The notes beneath the pieces are model-generated. The model saw nothing but the letters and a program-made list of their open reading frames with translations. It searched no databases and was not told the origin of the DNA. Position numbers and translations under genes: made by a program. DNA of 64,000 bases, taken from the NCBI RefSeq assembly GCF_024055725.1, contig NZ_JAMXMX010000024.1, positions 60,188 to 124,187 on the forward strand, given 5' to 3'. Shown in pieces: positions 1 to 6,729 of the stretch (position 1 is its first letter; each line of letters starts with the position of its first letter). This DNA is from Actinoallomurus spadix (lineage in GTDB: Bacteria; Actinomycetota; Actinomycetes; Streptosporangiales; Streptosporangiaceae).

Positions 1-1
1 G

Positions 2-367
2 CCCGACGAGGACGGCCGTGTCGTAGAGACGCACGCCGTCGCGCTCGGCCAGGCCGCCGACCAGGTACACCCCGCGCTGCCGAGCGAAGGACTCCCAGGC
101 CCGGACCGTCTCACCGCCTGGGACGCTCTCCGCGTGGTCGTACGCCTCCGCGCGGTCGCGGAAGCTGTAGCCCGTCGTCGCCAGCTCCGGCAGGACGATC
201 AGCGTGGCGCCGTCCTCGGCGGCGCGGGCCACCAGGGCGAGGGCCCGTTCGGAGTTGGCGGCGCGGTTCTCTAGGCCGACCTGGGGGTCGAACTGGATCA
301 CGGCGACCCGCGCCGGGCTGACGGCCGAGTCGGGCGCCGATGGTCCGTGCGAAGGGGTGGTCGTCAT
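2..367 (-). CDS. Nitrilase-superfamily carbon-nitrogen hydrolase, partial
   Basis: The protein runs off the left edge; its first 122 residues are visible. After a short Ala/Pro-rich start, the core begins with RVAVIQFDPQVGLENRAANS, the first strand and helix of the nitrilase fold. LPELATTGYSF then carries the catalytic Glu. The Lys and Cys of the triad lie outside the window. This superfamily hydrolyses amides, nitriles or carbamoyl groups in the cytoplasm; the substrate cannot be read from this part. The ATG at 367 follows GGAAAGGACC on the minus strand. A strong double operator sits just upstream, and a LacI-family regulator is transcribed divergently, so local control is likely. Confidence 0.85.
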   Translation of the reverse strand, partial: MTTTPSHGPSAPDSAVSPARVAVIQFDPQVGLENRAANSERALALVARAAEDGATLIVLPELATTGYSFRDRAEAYDHAESVPGGETVRAWESFARQRGVYLVGGLAERDGVRLYDTAVLVG

Positions 368-383
368 CGCGGGTCCTTTCCGT

Positions 384-414
384 AACCCAAACGTTTGGGC
401 CAAACGTTTGGGTT
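384..414. promoter_or_regulatory. Double LacI-type operator between nitrilase and lacI-family gene
   Basis: Two overlapping palindromes lie side by side: CCCAAACGTTTGGG at 386-399 and CCAAACGTTTGG at 400-411. Their centres are 13 bp apart, and together they form a nearly perfect 31-nt palindrome. The central CG flanked by symmetric A/T matches LacI/PurR-family operators. It lies 17 nt upstream of the nitrilase start codon, where bound repressor would block transcription. The only nearby LacI-family gene starts at 652. Assigning this site to that protein is inference. Confidence 0.75.
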
Positions 415-473
415 AGCATGGACGCCACTACCGGAGGCCGTCAAGAGGTACGACGTGATCCATTTCACCCGTG

Positions 474-600
474 GTACGGGGGGCGGTCTCACCGGTCTCC
501 CACGGAGTACGGGACGGGGGGCTCACCCGCCTCCCGTACGGGGTGGACGGCTCACCGGTTACTCGCAGGGTACGGGTGGGCGGCTCAACGGTTGCCCCGG
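474..600. repeat. Imperfect GTACGGG tandem repeats
   Basis: Four imperfect units each begin with GTACGGG, at 474, 507, 536 and 570 (29-34 nt apart). Most continue into a GG(C/T)CTCACCGGT-like segment. The array fills the leader between the operator and the lacI-family gene. It has no convincing ORF with a ribosome binding site. The role is unknown. Confidence 0.5.
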
Positions 601-651
601 GACTCGGCCACCGGCGTAGGGTGAGCCGGTGCCGAAGGAGGTGAGGGGTTC

Positions 652-1686
652 GTGGCGGACCCGAAGGCTCGCCCGGTGACTCTGCGGTCCATCGCCGACC
701 AGCTCGGGCTGCACGTCTCCACCGTCTCCCGCGTGCTGAACGGTCCCTCCGAGGGCGGTGCGCGCGCGGCCTCCGGCGATACCGCCGAGCGCATCCGCCG
801 CCTGGCCGCCGAACTCGGCTATCAGCCCGACCCCCACGGCAGCGGTCTGCGCACCGGGCGCAGCAGGCTCGTCGGGGTCCTCGTCCCCCGGCTCTCCGAC
901 CTCGTGCTGTCGACGATCTACGAGGGCATCGATGAGGCCGCCGGCGAACGCGGGCTCACCACCATCGCCGCCAACAGCCTGGACGACGACGAGACCCGGC
1001 GAACGCGGACGAAGATGCTCCTCGCCCGTCGCGTCGATGGCCTGATCTTCGGCGACGCCCGCCTCGACGACGCGTTCCTCGACCGACTGGCCACCGACGG
1101 GGTGCGGTTCGTCCTGGTCAACCGCAGGGCCGGGAATCACCCTTCGGTGACGCCCGACGACCGGCTCGGCGGCCGGTTGGCCGCCGAGCACCTTCTCGGC
1201 CTGGGCCACACCGACGTCGCCGTCATCGCGGGCCCGCCGTTCGCCAGCACCGGCGCCGACCGCACCGCCGGCTTCGTCGGCCACTACCGGGAGCACGGCA
1301 TCCGCGTCCCGGACGATCGGGTGCTGCACTCCCCGTTCGACACCTCCGGCGGGCGAGCCGTCGCCGACCGGCTGCTCAGGTCGCCGAACCGGCCCACCGC
1401 AATCTTCGCCGTGAACGACTTCGCGGCGATCGGCGCCTTGGGCGCCGCCCGTGATCACGGCCTCCACGTCGGAACGGATATCGCGATCATGGGATACAAC
1501 GACACCCCGCTGGCCGCCGAGCTGCCGATCCCCCTCACCAGCGTCGCCGTCCCGATGCGCGAGATCGGCCGCCGCGCCCTCGAACTCCTGACCCGCCTGC
1601 TGGCGGGCGAGAACGTCGATTCGGAACGCCTGCGGCCGGTCTTGGCCCCCCGCGCCTCGACGGGCCCCCGACGAACGGGCCCTTGA
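652..1686 (+). CDS. LacI-family transcriptional regulator
   Basis: 344-residue DNA-binding regulator with the normal length of the family. Residues ~10-35 form the LacI helix-turn-helix (IADQLGLHVSTVSRVLNG), followed by the hinge region. The rest is a periplasmic-binding-protein-like ligand domain that begins with SRLVGVLVPRLSDLVLSTI and contains the typical IFAVNDFAAIGALGAARDHG stretch. The GTG at 652 is chosen because GAAGGAGGTGAGG lies directly upstream and the HTH begins at the expected place. The gene is divergent from the nitrilase and probably represses it and itself through the double operator at 384-414. The effector is unknown. A weak inverted repeat (CCGGGTT/AACCCGG, 1687-1721) follows the stop and may terminate transcription. 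Confidence 0.92.
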   Translation: MADPKARPVTLRSIADQLGLHVSTVSRVLNGPSEGGARAASGDTAERIRRLAAELGYQPDPHGSGLRTGRSRLVGVLVPRLSDLVLSTIYEGIDEAAGERGLTTIAANSLDDDETRRTRTKMLLARRVDGLIFGDARLDDAFLDRLATDGVRFVLVNRRAGNHPSVTPDDRLGGRLAAEHLLGLGHTDVAVIAGPPFASTGADRTAGFVGHYREHGIRVPDDRVLHSPFDTSGGRAVADRLLRSPNRPTAIFAVNDFAAIGALGAARDHGLHVGTDIAIMGYNDTPLAAELPIPLTSVAVPMREIGRRALELLTRLLAGENVDSERLRPVLAPRASTGPRRTGP

Positions 1687-1780
1687 CCGGGTTCGTCGGG
1701 TACGGCGCGCCGGTAACCCGGCAGCCGCTCACACGGGCGTAAGCGAGGTTGAGGATGGCGCCTCGCCCAGGCGGGGAGTT

Positions 1781-1993
1781 CAAGGACCGAACCGGGCCCA
1801 GACGACCTTTCCCCGGTGCGGGACGCCTGCCAGCCAAGGCGTCCGTTCGTCAGCTCCCGGATCAGGAACAGCTCACGCCCGGTCTCGTCAGCCTGCTCCG
1901 GATCGATGACCCGCGGCATCGTCGCGCCGTCGGGGTCCCACACCCCGACCTCGATCAGGGCTCCGTCACATCGCTCAGCCACCGCACCGCTCG
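1781..1993 (-). pseudogene. Remnant of an RsbW-like ATP-binding protein
   Basis: On the minus strand this stretch reads VAERCDGALIEVGVWDPDG, then PRVIDPEQADETGRELFLI, then an LGWQASRTG segment. This is the pattern of the C-terminal half of small actinobacterial HATPase (anti-sigma-factor-like) proteins: a [IV]EVWDxD strand followed by a GRGLFL-type ATP lid. The reading frame then breaks. The next frame supplies GKVVWARF, the usual last strand, and a stop at 1781. The N-terminal half with the N-box (SELVTNA) is absent. I see a 5'-truncated, frameshifted relic, probably not expressed. The rest of 1687-2075 shows no gene. Confidence 0.5.
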
Positions 1994-2075
1994 GGGGTCC
2001 CTGTCGCCACCCTGCTGCCGGGATGGACACCTTGACCGAGTGTTTCGTGCACCCCCTCGATCGCGGACGGACTCG

Positions 2076-2096
2076 CTGTAACCTTTTCTGTTACAG
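2076..2096. promoter_or_regulatory. Inverted repeat upstream of the Rrf2-family gene
   Basis: CTGTAAC (2076-2082) and GTTACAG (2090-2096) are perfect inverted arms with a 7-nt spacer. They directly abut the AGGAGG ribosome binding site of the Rrf2-family gene. This is a good candidate autoregulatory operator; binding by that protein is inference. Confidence 0.65.
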
Positions 2097-2106
2097 GAGG
2101 TGGTTC

Positions 2107-2538
2107 ATGGCGGCCAACAGTCGGCTCACGATCGCCGTGCACGCTCTCGCCTGGCTCGCGCTGGCGCGGCGGCAGGGACGGGAGCAGCTCACGTCGGACC
2201 AGGTCGCCGCCAGCGTCAACACCAACCCGGTCATCATTCGTCGCAGCCTCGGCGACCTTCGCCGGGCGGGTCTCGTCAGCGTTCGCCACGGGCCGGGGGC
2301 CGGCTGGAGCCTCGCCCGGCCGCCCGAAGAGATCTCCCTCGCGGAGGTCTACGACGCGGTCGAGGGCGATCCGGTCTTCGGGATGCACCACACCGAGCCG
2401 AACCTCGAGTGCCCGGTCGGCAAGGGCATTCGCCCGGCGCTGGGGTCGATCTACAGCGGAGCCCAGCAGGCCCTGCGACGGGAGCTGGGCCGTACGTCGA
2501 TCGCAGACGTGCTCCGGCAGACCTTGCAGGTGAGCTGA
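2107..2538 (+). CDS. Rrf2-family transcriptional regulator
   Basis: 143-residue winged-helix protein. The pattern NSRLTIAVHALAWLAL, the recognition segment NTNPVIIRRSLGDLRRAGLV and the wing VRHGPGAGWSLARP are typical of Rrf2. It has only one cysteine (LECPVGK), so the three-Cys Fe-S site of IscR/NsrR is absent. It fits the YwnA-like redox or metabolite-sensing branch. The ATG at 2107 follows ACAGGAGGTGGTTC, and a perfect inverted repeat lies just upstream. The target is unknown. The neighbouring NIPSNAP remnant may once have been a co-transcribed partner. Confidence 0.88.
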   Translation: MAANSRLTIAVHALAWLALARRQGREQLTSDQVAASVNTNPVIIRRSLGDLRRAGLVSVRHGPGAGWSLARPPEEISLAEVYDAVEGDPVFGMHHTEPNLECPVGKGIRPALGSIYSGAQQALRRELGRTSIADVLRQTLQVS

Positions 2539-2553
2539 GCGGCCACGCCGGCG

Positions 2554-2804
2554 CGTCGCCGCTGGCGTACCTGCAGACCGAGCACGCCGAGAACACCTAC
2601 CCCGCGCTGCCCGTACGGACCGGCGAGAACTTCTTCGTATGGTTCGCCCGGTTCGCCGGCCACGCCGACGCCACCGCGCACCAACGGCGACTGGAGCGTT
2701 CCCGGGGGTGGCGCGAGGATGTGCTGCCGCGGCTGTCGGCGGTCCTCACGAGCGCGCCTCAGCACCTGACGCTGGCCCCGACCGCACGGTCTCTCCTGCG
2801 CTGA
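2554..2804 (+). pseudogene. 5'-truncated NIPSNAP-family gene
   Basis: Starting about 15 nt after the Rrf2 stop, one frame encodes PLAYLQTEHAENTYPALPVR, then GENFFVWFARFAG, and ends LAPTARSLLR. This matches the C-terminal half of actinobacterial NIPSNAP proteins, in which a long ExAxNxFPxLPVR segment precedes the strand V(W/R)FARF. No start codon, ribosome binding site or N-terminal half is present. The frame upstream is only the shadow of the Rrf2 gene. It looks like a gene that lost its first ~100 codons by a deletion ending beside the Rrf2 stop. Family assignment is from memory of the pattern. Confidence 0.6.
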
Positions 2805-2958
2805 GCCACCAGCGGCCCGGGCGGGTGACGGACCGGCGGATTTGCATCTGACACCAATGTGAGGTCTTAGCGTGGTGAGCGTCGGCGTTCACCGAGCGTT
2901 TCACCCCTCTGATCTCACGGACGGCCGGGTCAAGCCGTGTGTGGAAAGGCAGAACGTC

Positions 2959-3864
2959 ATGCGCGCAGCCCGCTATCACGAGTACGGCGGTGTGGAGACC
3001 CTCGTGGTCGAGCAGGTACCGGACCCTCATCCCGGGCCCGGCGAGATCCGCATCCGCGTCGCGGCGGCCGGCGTCAATCCGGTCGACTGGAAAGTGCGTT
3101 CCGGTGCGGTGCGCGAGGTGCTCCCCGTGGACCTGCCGGCGATTCCCGGCCGTGACGCCGCCGGCGTGGTCGACGAGATCGGGGAGGGCGTGCAGGGGGT
3201 GAGCGTCGGCGACCGTGTCTTCGGGCTGGGCGGCGTCACCGGCGCGACGGCGGAGCTGGCCGTGCTCTCGGCCTGGGCGCACGCACCCACGACGTGGACC
3301 GACGAGGAGGCCGCCGGCGCCGGTCTGGCATCCGTGACCGCGATGGGCGGGCTGAAGGCGCTCGGTCCCCTACAGGGGCGCAGCCTTCTCATCGAGGGCG
3401 CCGCCGGAGGCGTGGGCAGTGCCGCGGTCGAGATCGCGGTGGCTCAGGGCGCCACCGTGATCGGGACGGCCAGCGAGCGCAACCACGAGTTCCTCACCTC
3501 TCTCGGCGCCGTTCCCACCACCTACGGCACCGGCCTCGCGGAGCGCCTCGCCACCCTGGCTCCGGACGGTGTCGACCTCGCGCTCGACACCGCGGCCTCC
3601 GGGTCTCTGGCCGACCTCGTCGCGATCGTGGGCGACCCCGCTCGCGTGTCGACGATCGCCGACTACGCCAGCGCGCATCGCCTGGGTGTGCATCTGGCCA
3701 ACGCGGAGAACGACCCCGCGCTCCTCGCCGAAGCGGGCGAACTCGGCCGGCAGGGCCGCTACACACCGCGCATCGAGCGGACCTACCCGCTCGAACAGAT
3801 CGCGGAAGCGCACGCGTACGCCGAGCTCGGACGCACGCGGGGGAAGATCGTGATCCGCATCTGA
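2959..3864 (+). CDS. NADP-dependent zinc-free quinone oxidoreductase (MDR superfamily)
   Basis: 301-residue medium-chain dehydrogenase/reductase of the QOR type. It has the N-terminal GroES-like domain (MRAARYHEYGGVETLVVEQV, AGVNPVDWKVRSG, PGRDAAGVV), the nucleotide-binding motif GAAGGVGSAAVEIA around residue 145, and a C-terminal ELGRTRGKIVI. The cysteines that bind zinc in alcohol dehydrogenases are absent. It likely reduces quinones or enones with NADPH in the cytoplasm. The ATG at 2959 is preferred over upstream GTGs because GGAAAGG lies 8 nt before it. It is a single-gene unit, convergent with the MerR-family gene. Confidence 0.88.
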   Translation: MRAARYHEYGGVETLVVEQVPDPHPGPGEIRIRVAAAGVNPVDWKVRSGAVREVLPVDLPAIPGRDAAGVVDEIGEGVQGVSVGDRVFGLGGVTGATAELAVLSAWAHAPTTWTDEEAAGAGLASVTAMGGLKALGPLQGRSLLIEGAAGGVGSAAVEIAVAQGATVIGTASERNHEFLTSLGAVPTTYGTGLAERLATLAPDGVDLALDTAASGSLADLVAIVGDPARVSTIADYASAHRLGVHLANAENDPALLAEAGELGRQGRYTPRIERTYPLEQIAEAHAYAELGRTRGKIVIRI

Positions 3865-3904
3865 GCTCCTGGCCGCTCATCGTCGTCCTGCGCTCGGGTT
3901 CCCG

Positions 3905-4372
3905 CTAAGCCTCACCCAGCTGCGCGGAGTCAGCGGACCAGTCGGGAACCCGATCGCATTCAGGGCCGTTGCGCCACAGCTCGTCGGCCGTGCCCGCGAC
4001 GAGATGCCGGGCATAGATCTCGACCTTCGCGTGGATGACGCTGAGAGCCTCCTGCAGGTCGGTGACCTGCTGCTGCACCCTCTCCTCGTGCCGGCGCAGG
4101 ATCTCGAAGCGCTCCGCCTCGTTGCCGGCACCCTCCCGCACCAAGTCCGCGTAACGCCGGATCTCCGGCAACGGCATCCCCGACGAGCGCAACTTCGCGC
4201 ACACCTCCAGCCAGGCCACGTCCCCCTCGGTGAACACGCGCCGTCCTGCGGCGTTGCGCCGCACGGGAGGGAGCAGCCCCTCTTGTTCGTAGAAGCGCAG
4301 GGTGGGGGTGGTCAGGCCGGTCCGCGCACTGACCTCGCCGATGCTGAGCGCGACCTTCTCGGTGTTCGCCAT
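3905..4372 (-). CDS. MerR-family transcriptional regulator
   Basis: 155-residue MerR regulator. The N-terminal winged HTH is clear (LSIGEVSARTGLTTPTLRFY, then EQEGLLPPVRRNAAGRRVF). A long dimerising coiled-coil helix follows (about residues 85-125, HEERVQQQVTDLQEALSVIH). The Cys cluster of metal-sensing MerR proteins is absent, so an organic or redox effector is more likely. The ATG at 4372 is used; a GTG three codons upstream is also possible. It is divergent from an SDR gene across a classical MerR promoter with a 19-bp spacer, so it almost surely controls that gene. Confidence 0.9.
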   Translation of the reverse strand: MANTEKVALSIGEVSARTGLTTPTLRFYEQEGLLPPVRRNAAGRRVFTEGDVAWLEVCAKLRSSGMPLPEIRRYADLVREGAGNEAERFEILRRHEERVQQQVTDLQEALSVIHAKVEIYARHLVAGTADELWRNGPECDRVPDWSADSAQLGEA

Positions 4373-4390
4373 GCACGCCACTATACGAAT

Positions 4391-4421
4391 TTGACTTCAA
4401 GTCGACTTGAACTCCTAGCGT
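4391..4421 (+). promoter_or_regulatory. MerR-type promoter/operator of the SDR gene
   Basis: A -35 box TTGACT (4391-4396) and a -10 like TAGCGT (4416-4421) are separated by 19 bp, the overlong spacer that MerR proteins correct by DNA twisting. The spacer contains the perfect palindrome TTCAAGTCGACTTGAA (4396-4411). The site lies between the divergent merR-family and SDR genes. Confidence 0.85.
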
Positions 4422-4449
4422 CGAAGACGACATCGACGAAAGGAAGATC

Positions 4450-5328
4450 GTGTCCACTACCTGGTTCATCACCGGCACGTCCTCCGGCTTCGGCCGTCTG
4501 CTCACCGAGCGGCTGCTGGCACGCGGCGACCGCGTCGCAGCGACCCTGCGCCGACCCGAGGCGCTGACGGACCTGCGGGCCCGGTACGGCGACCGCCTCT
4601 GGCTCGCGCAGCTCGACGTGACCGATCCCGAACAGGTGCAGCGGGTCGTCACCGAAGCCTTCGAGACGCTCGGCGGCATCGATGTCATCGTCAGCAACGC
4701 CGGCCATGGCGTATTCGCCTCCGTCGAGGAGACGAGCGACGAGCAGATCCGGCGGGTGATCGACACCAACCTGCTCGGATCGATCCGCGTCATCCGCGCC
4801 GCGCTGCCACATCTGCGCGCTCAAGGACGCGGACGCATCCTGCAGGTTTCGAGCGCCGGGGGTCAGACCACCTACCCGAACTTCAGCTACTACCACGCCT
4901 CAAAGTGGGGGATCGAAGGCTTCTGCGAGACGGCGGCACGCGAAATCGCGCCGTTCGGAATCGGCCTCACCATCGTCGAGCCCGGCGCGACGCCGACCGG
5001 ATTCGGCAGTGCCCTCGAAGCCGCACCCATCATGCCGGAGTACGAGAACACTCCGGCGGCCGAGGTGCGCCGCGCGCTCGCCGACGGTTCCTTCGACCTT
5101 CCCAACGATCCACAGAAGATCGCCGACGCGATGATCAACCTCGTCGACTCCGGTGAGACGCCGTTGCGCCTTCCCCTCGGGTCCGACACCTACGACGACG
5201 TGCGGGCATCGCTCGTCGCCCGGCTCGCCGAACACGATGCGCACCGCGCTGTCGCGTTCTCCGTCACCAGGGACGACCTCACGCGCCCCGAGCCGGCATT
5301 CGAAGCCGGTGACCAGACCGCCTCGTGA
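4450..5328 (+). CDS. SDR-family NAD(P)-dependent oxidoreductase
   Basis: 292-residue classical short-chain dehydrogenase/reductase. The cofactor motif TGTSSGFG lies at residues 8-15. NAG occurs in VSNAGHGVFA, the catalytic Ser in LQVSSAGG, and YxxxK in YHASKWG. A C-terminal extension of about 50 residues is seen in the fungal-type and actinobacterial members. The GTG at 4450 follows GAAAGGAAGATC. It is driven by the MerR-type promoter just upstream. The substrate is unknown. The MerR pairing is common for stress or detoxification reductases (inference). Confidence 0.9.
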   Translation: MSTTWFITGTSSGFGRLLTERLLARGDRVAATLRRPEALTDLRARYGDRLWLAQLDVTDPEQVQRVVTEAFETLGGIDVIVSNAGHGVFASVEETSDEQIRRVIDTNLLGSIRVIRAALPHLRAQGRGRILQVSSAGGQTTYPNFSYYHASKWGIEGFCETAAREIAPFGIGLTIVEPGATPTGFGSALEAAPIMPEYENTPAAEVRRALADGSFDLPNDPQKIADAMINLVDSGETPLRLPLGSDTYDDVRASLVARLAEHDAHRAVAFSVTRDDLTRPEPAFEAGDQTAS

Positions 5329-5344
5329 GCCGTACGGTCCCTCG

Positions 5345-5385
5345 CGCCGAGGATTCCGGTCGCCGGACGAGAAGAATCCTCGGCG
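5345..5385. terminator. Bidirectional terminator hairpin between SDR gene and ccr
   Basis: The arms CGCCGAGGATTC (5345-5356) and GAATCCTCGGCG (5374-5385) are perfectly complementary over 12 bp with a 17-nt loop. The hairpin sits between two convergent genes, so it can end both transcripts. Confidence 0.75.
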
Positions 5386-5404
5386 GTGAGGGTCGGTGCG
5401 GCGG

Positions 5405-6718
5405 TCAGCGGCGGTACAAGGTCAGGTTCTCCTCGCCGACGCGGTCACGCAGGGCGGAGTCCTCGACGCCGAGGCCCTCCCGCTCGGCGGCGACGAGGAG
5501 GCCGACCTTGCCGATGTGCCGGTTCGTCTGGACCGCCCGGGTCGCCTCGCCCGCCTCCTCCAGGGGGTACACCGTGGACAGCGTCGGATGGAGCATGCCG
5601 AGGCCGATCAGGCGGTTGGTCTCCACCGCCTCGTGGTAATTGAAGCCGTGGCTGCCGACGATGCTCTTGATGTTCATCCACAGGAACCGGTTGTCGTACT
5701 CGTGCCGGTAGCCCGTCGACGAACCACAGGTGACGATCTTGCCGCCGCGCCGGGCGACGTACACCGACGCCCCGAACGTCTCCGCGCCGAGGTACTCGAA
5801 CACGATGTGCGGGTCCTCGCCGGTGAGGGACCGGATCCGCTCGCCGAGCCGCCGCCACGCCTTCGGGCTGCGCAGCCCCTCGTCACCGAGCTCCAGCTCC
5901 GTGCGGTTGATGATGTGCTCGCATCCCTGCCGGCGGACCAGGTCGGCCTTCTCCTCCGAGCTGACGACCGCGACCGGGATGCCGCCGCCGTTCTTCACCA
6001 ATTGCACGGCGTACGAGCCGAGGCCGCCCGTGCCGCCCCAGACCAGCACGACGTCGCCCTGCTTCATCCGGGCGCCGTGCGCGCCGACCAGCATGCGGTA
6101 CGCCGTCGCGGCGCACAGCGTGTTCGCCGCCGCCTCCTCCCACGTCAGGTGCGCGGGCTTGCGGATCAGCTGGTTCGCCTTGACGACCGTGAACTCCCCG
6201 AACGCCCCGAAGTTGTTCTCGAACCCCCAGGCGAGCGCGTGGCTCGACACCCCGTCCTCCTGGCTGGCGGGCTCCTGGTCGTCGATCACACCGGCGTGGA
6301 CGACGACCCGGTCACCGACCCTGAAGTTGTGCACGCCGTCACCGACCCGTACGACGACGCCCGCCGCGTCCGAGCCGAGGATGTGCCACGGCTGATCGTG
6401 CCGGGCACCCCACGGGCCGGTACGGCCCAGCTTCTCCAGGAACGCGAACGTCGGGATCGGCTCGAAGATCGCCGACCAGACCGTGTTGTAGTTGATCGCC
6501 GCCGCCATCACCGCGACGACGGCCTCGTCCGGGGCAGGCTCGGGCATCTCGACCTCACCGACGTGGATCGAGCGCCGGACGTCCTTGTCCGTCTCGCCGT
6601 CGAAGATGCCCACCTCGTCCTTGCGCGTGTGCGCGGCACGGAACCGCGTCGGCAGCTCGCAGGCGAGCAGGTCGGCGGGCCCGGCACCCGCGCGGACCGC
6701 TTCGAGCAGATCGGACAT
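5405..6718 (-). CDS. ccr: Crotonyl-CoA carboxylase/reductase
   Basis: 437-residue MDR-superfamily enzyme that reductively carboxylates 2-enoyl-CoA with NADPH and CO2 to alkylmalonyl-CoA. The diagnostic family segments are present: NYNTVWSAIFEPIPTFAFL, HILGSDAAGVVVRVGDGVHN, AFGEFTVVKANQLIRKPAHL and the NADPH motif VWGGTGGLGSYAVQL. Length and order match Ccr of the ethylmalonyl-CoA pathway and of polyketide clusters. It begins 11 nt after the PKS stop in the same direction and is probably co-transcribed, which suggests a dedicated extender-unit role. Its substrate chain length cannot be fixed; medium- or long-chain enoyl-CoA is possible. The ATG at 6718 follows an AGGAGGTTCC site. Confidence 0.93.
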   Translation of the reverse strand: MSDLLEAVRAGAGPADLLACELPTRFRAAHTRKDEVGIFDGETDKDVRRSIHVGEVEMPEPAPDEAVVAVMAAAINYNTVWSAIFEPIPTFAFLEKLGRTGPWGARHDQPWHILGSDAAGVVVRVGDGVHNFRVGDRVVVHAGVIDDQEPASQEDGVSSHALAWGFENNFGAFGEFTVVKANQLIRKPAHLTWEEAAANTLCAATAYRMLVGAHGARMKQGDVVLVWGGTGGLGSYAVQLVKNGGGIPVAVVSSEEKADLVRRQGCEHIINRTELELGDEGLRSPKAWRRLGERIRSLTGEDPHIVFEYLGAETFGASVYVARRGGKIVTCGSSTGYRHEYDNRFLWMNIKSIVGSHGFNYHEAVETNRLIGLGMLHPTLSTVYPLEEAGEATRAVQTNRHIGKVGLLVAAEREGLGVEDSALRDRVGEENLTLYRR

Positions 6719-6729
6719 GGAACCTCCTA

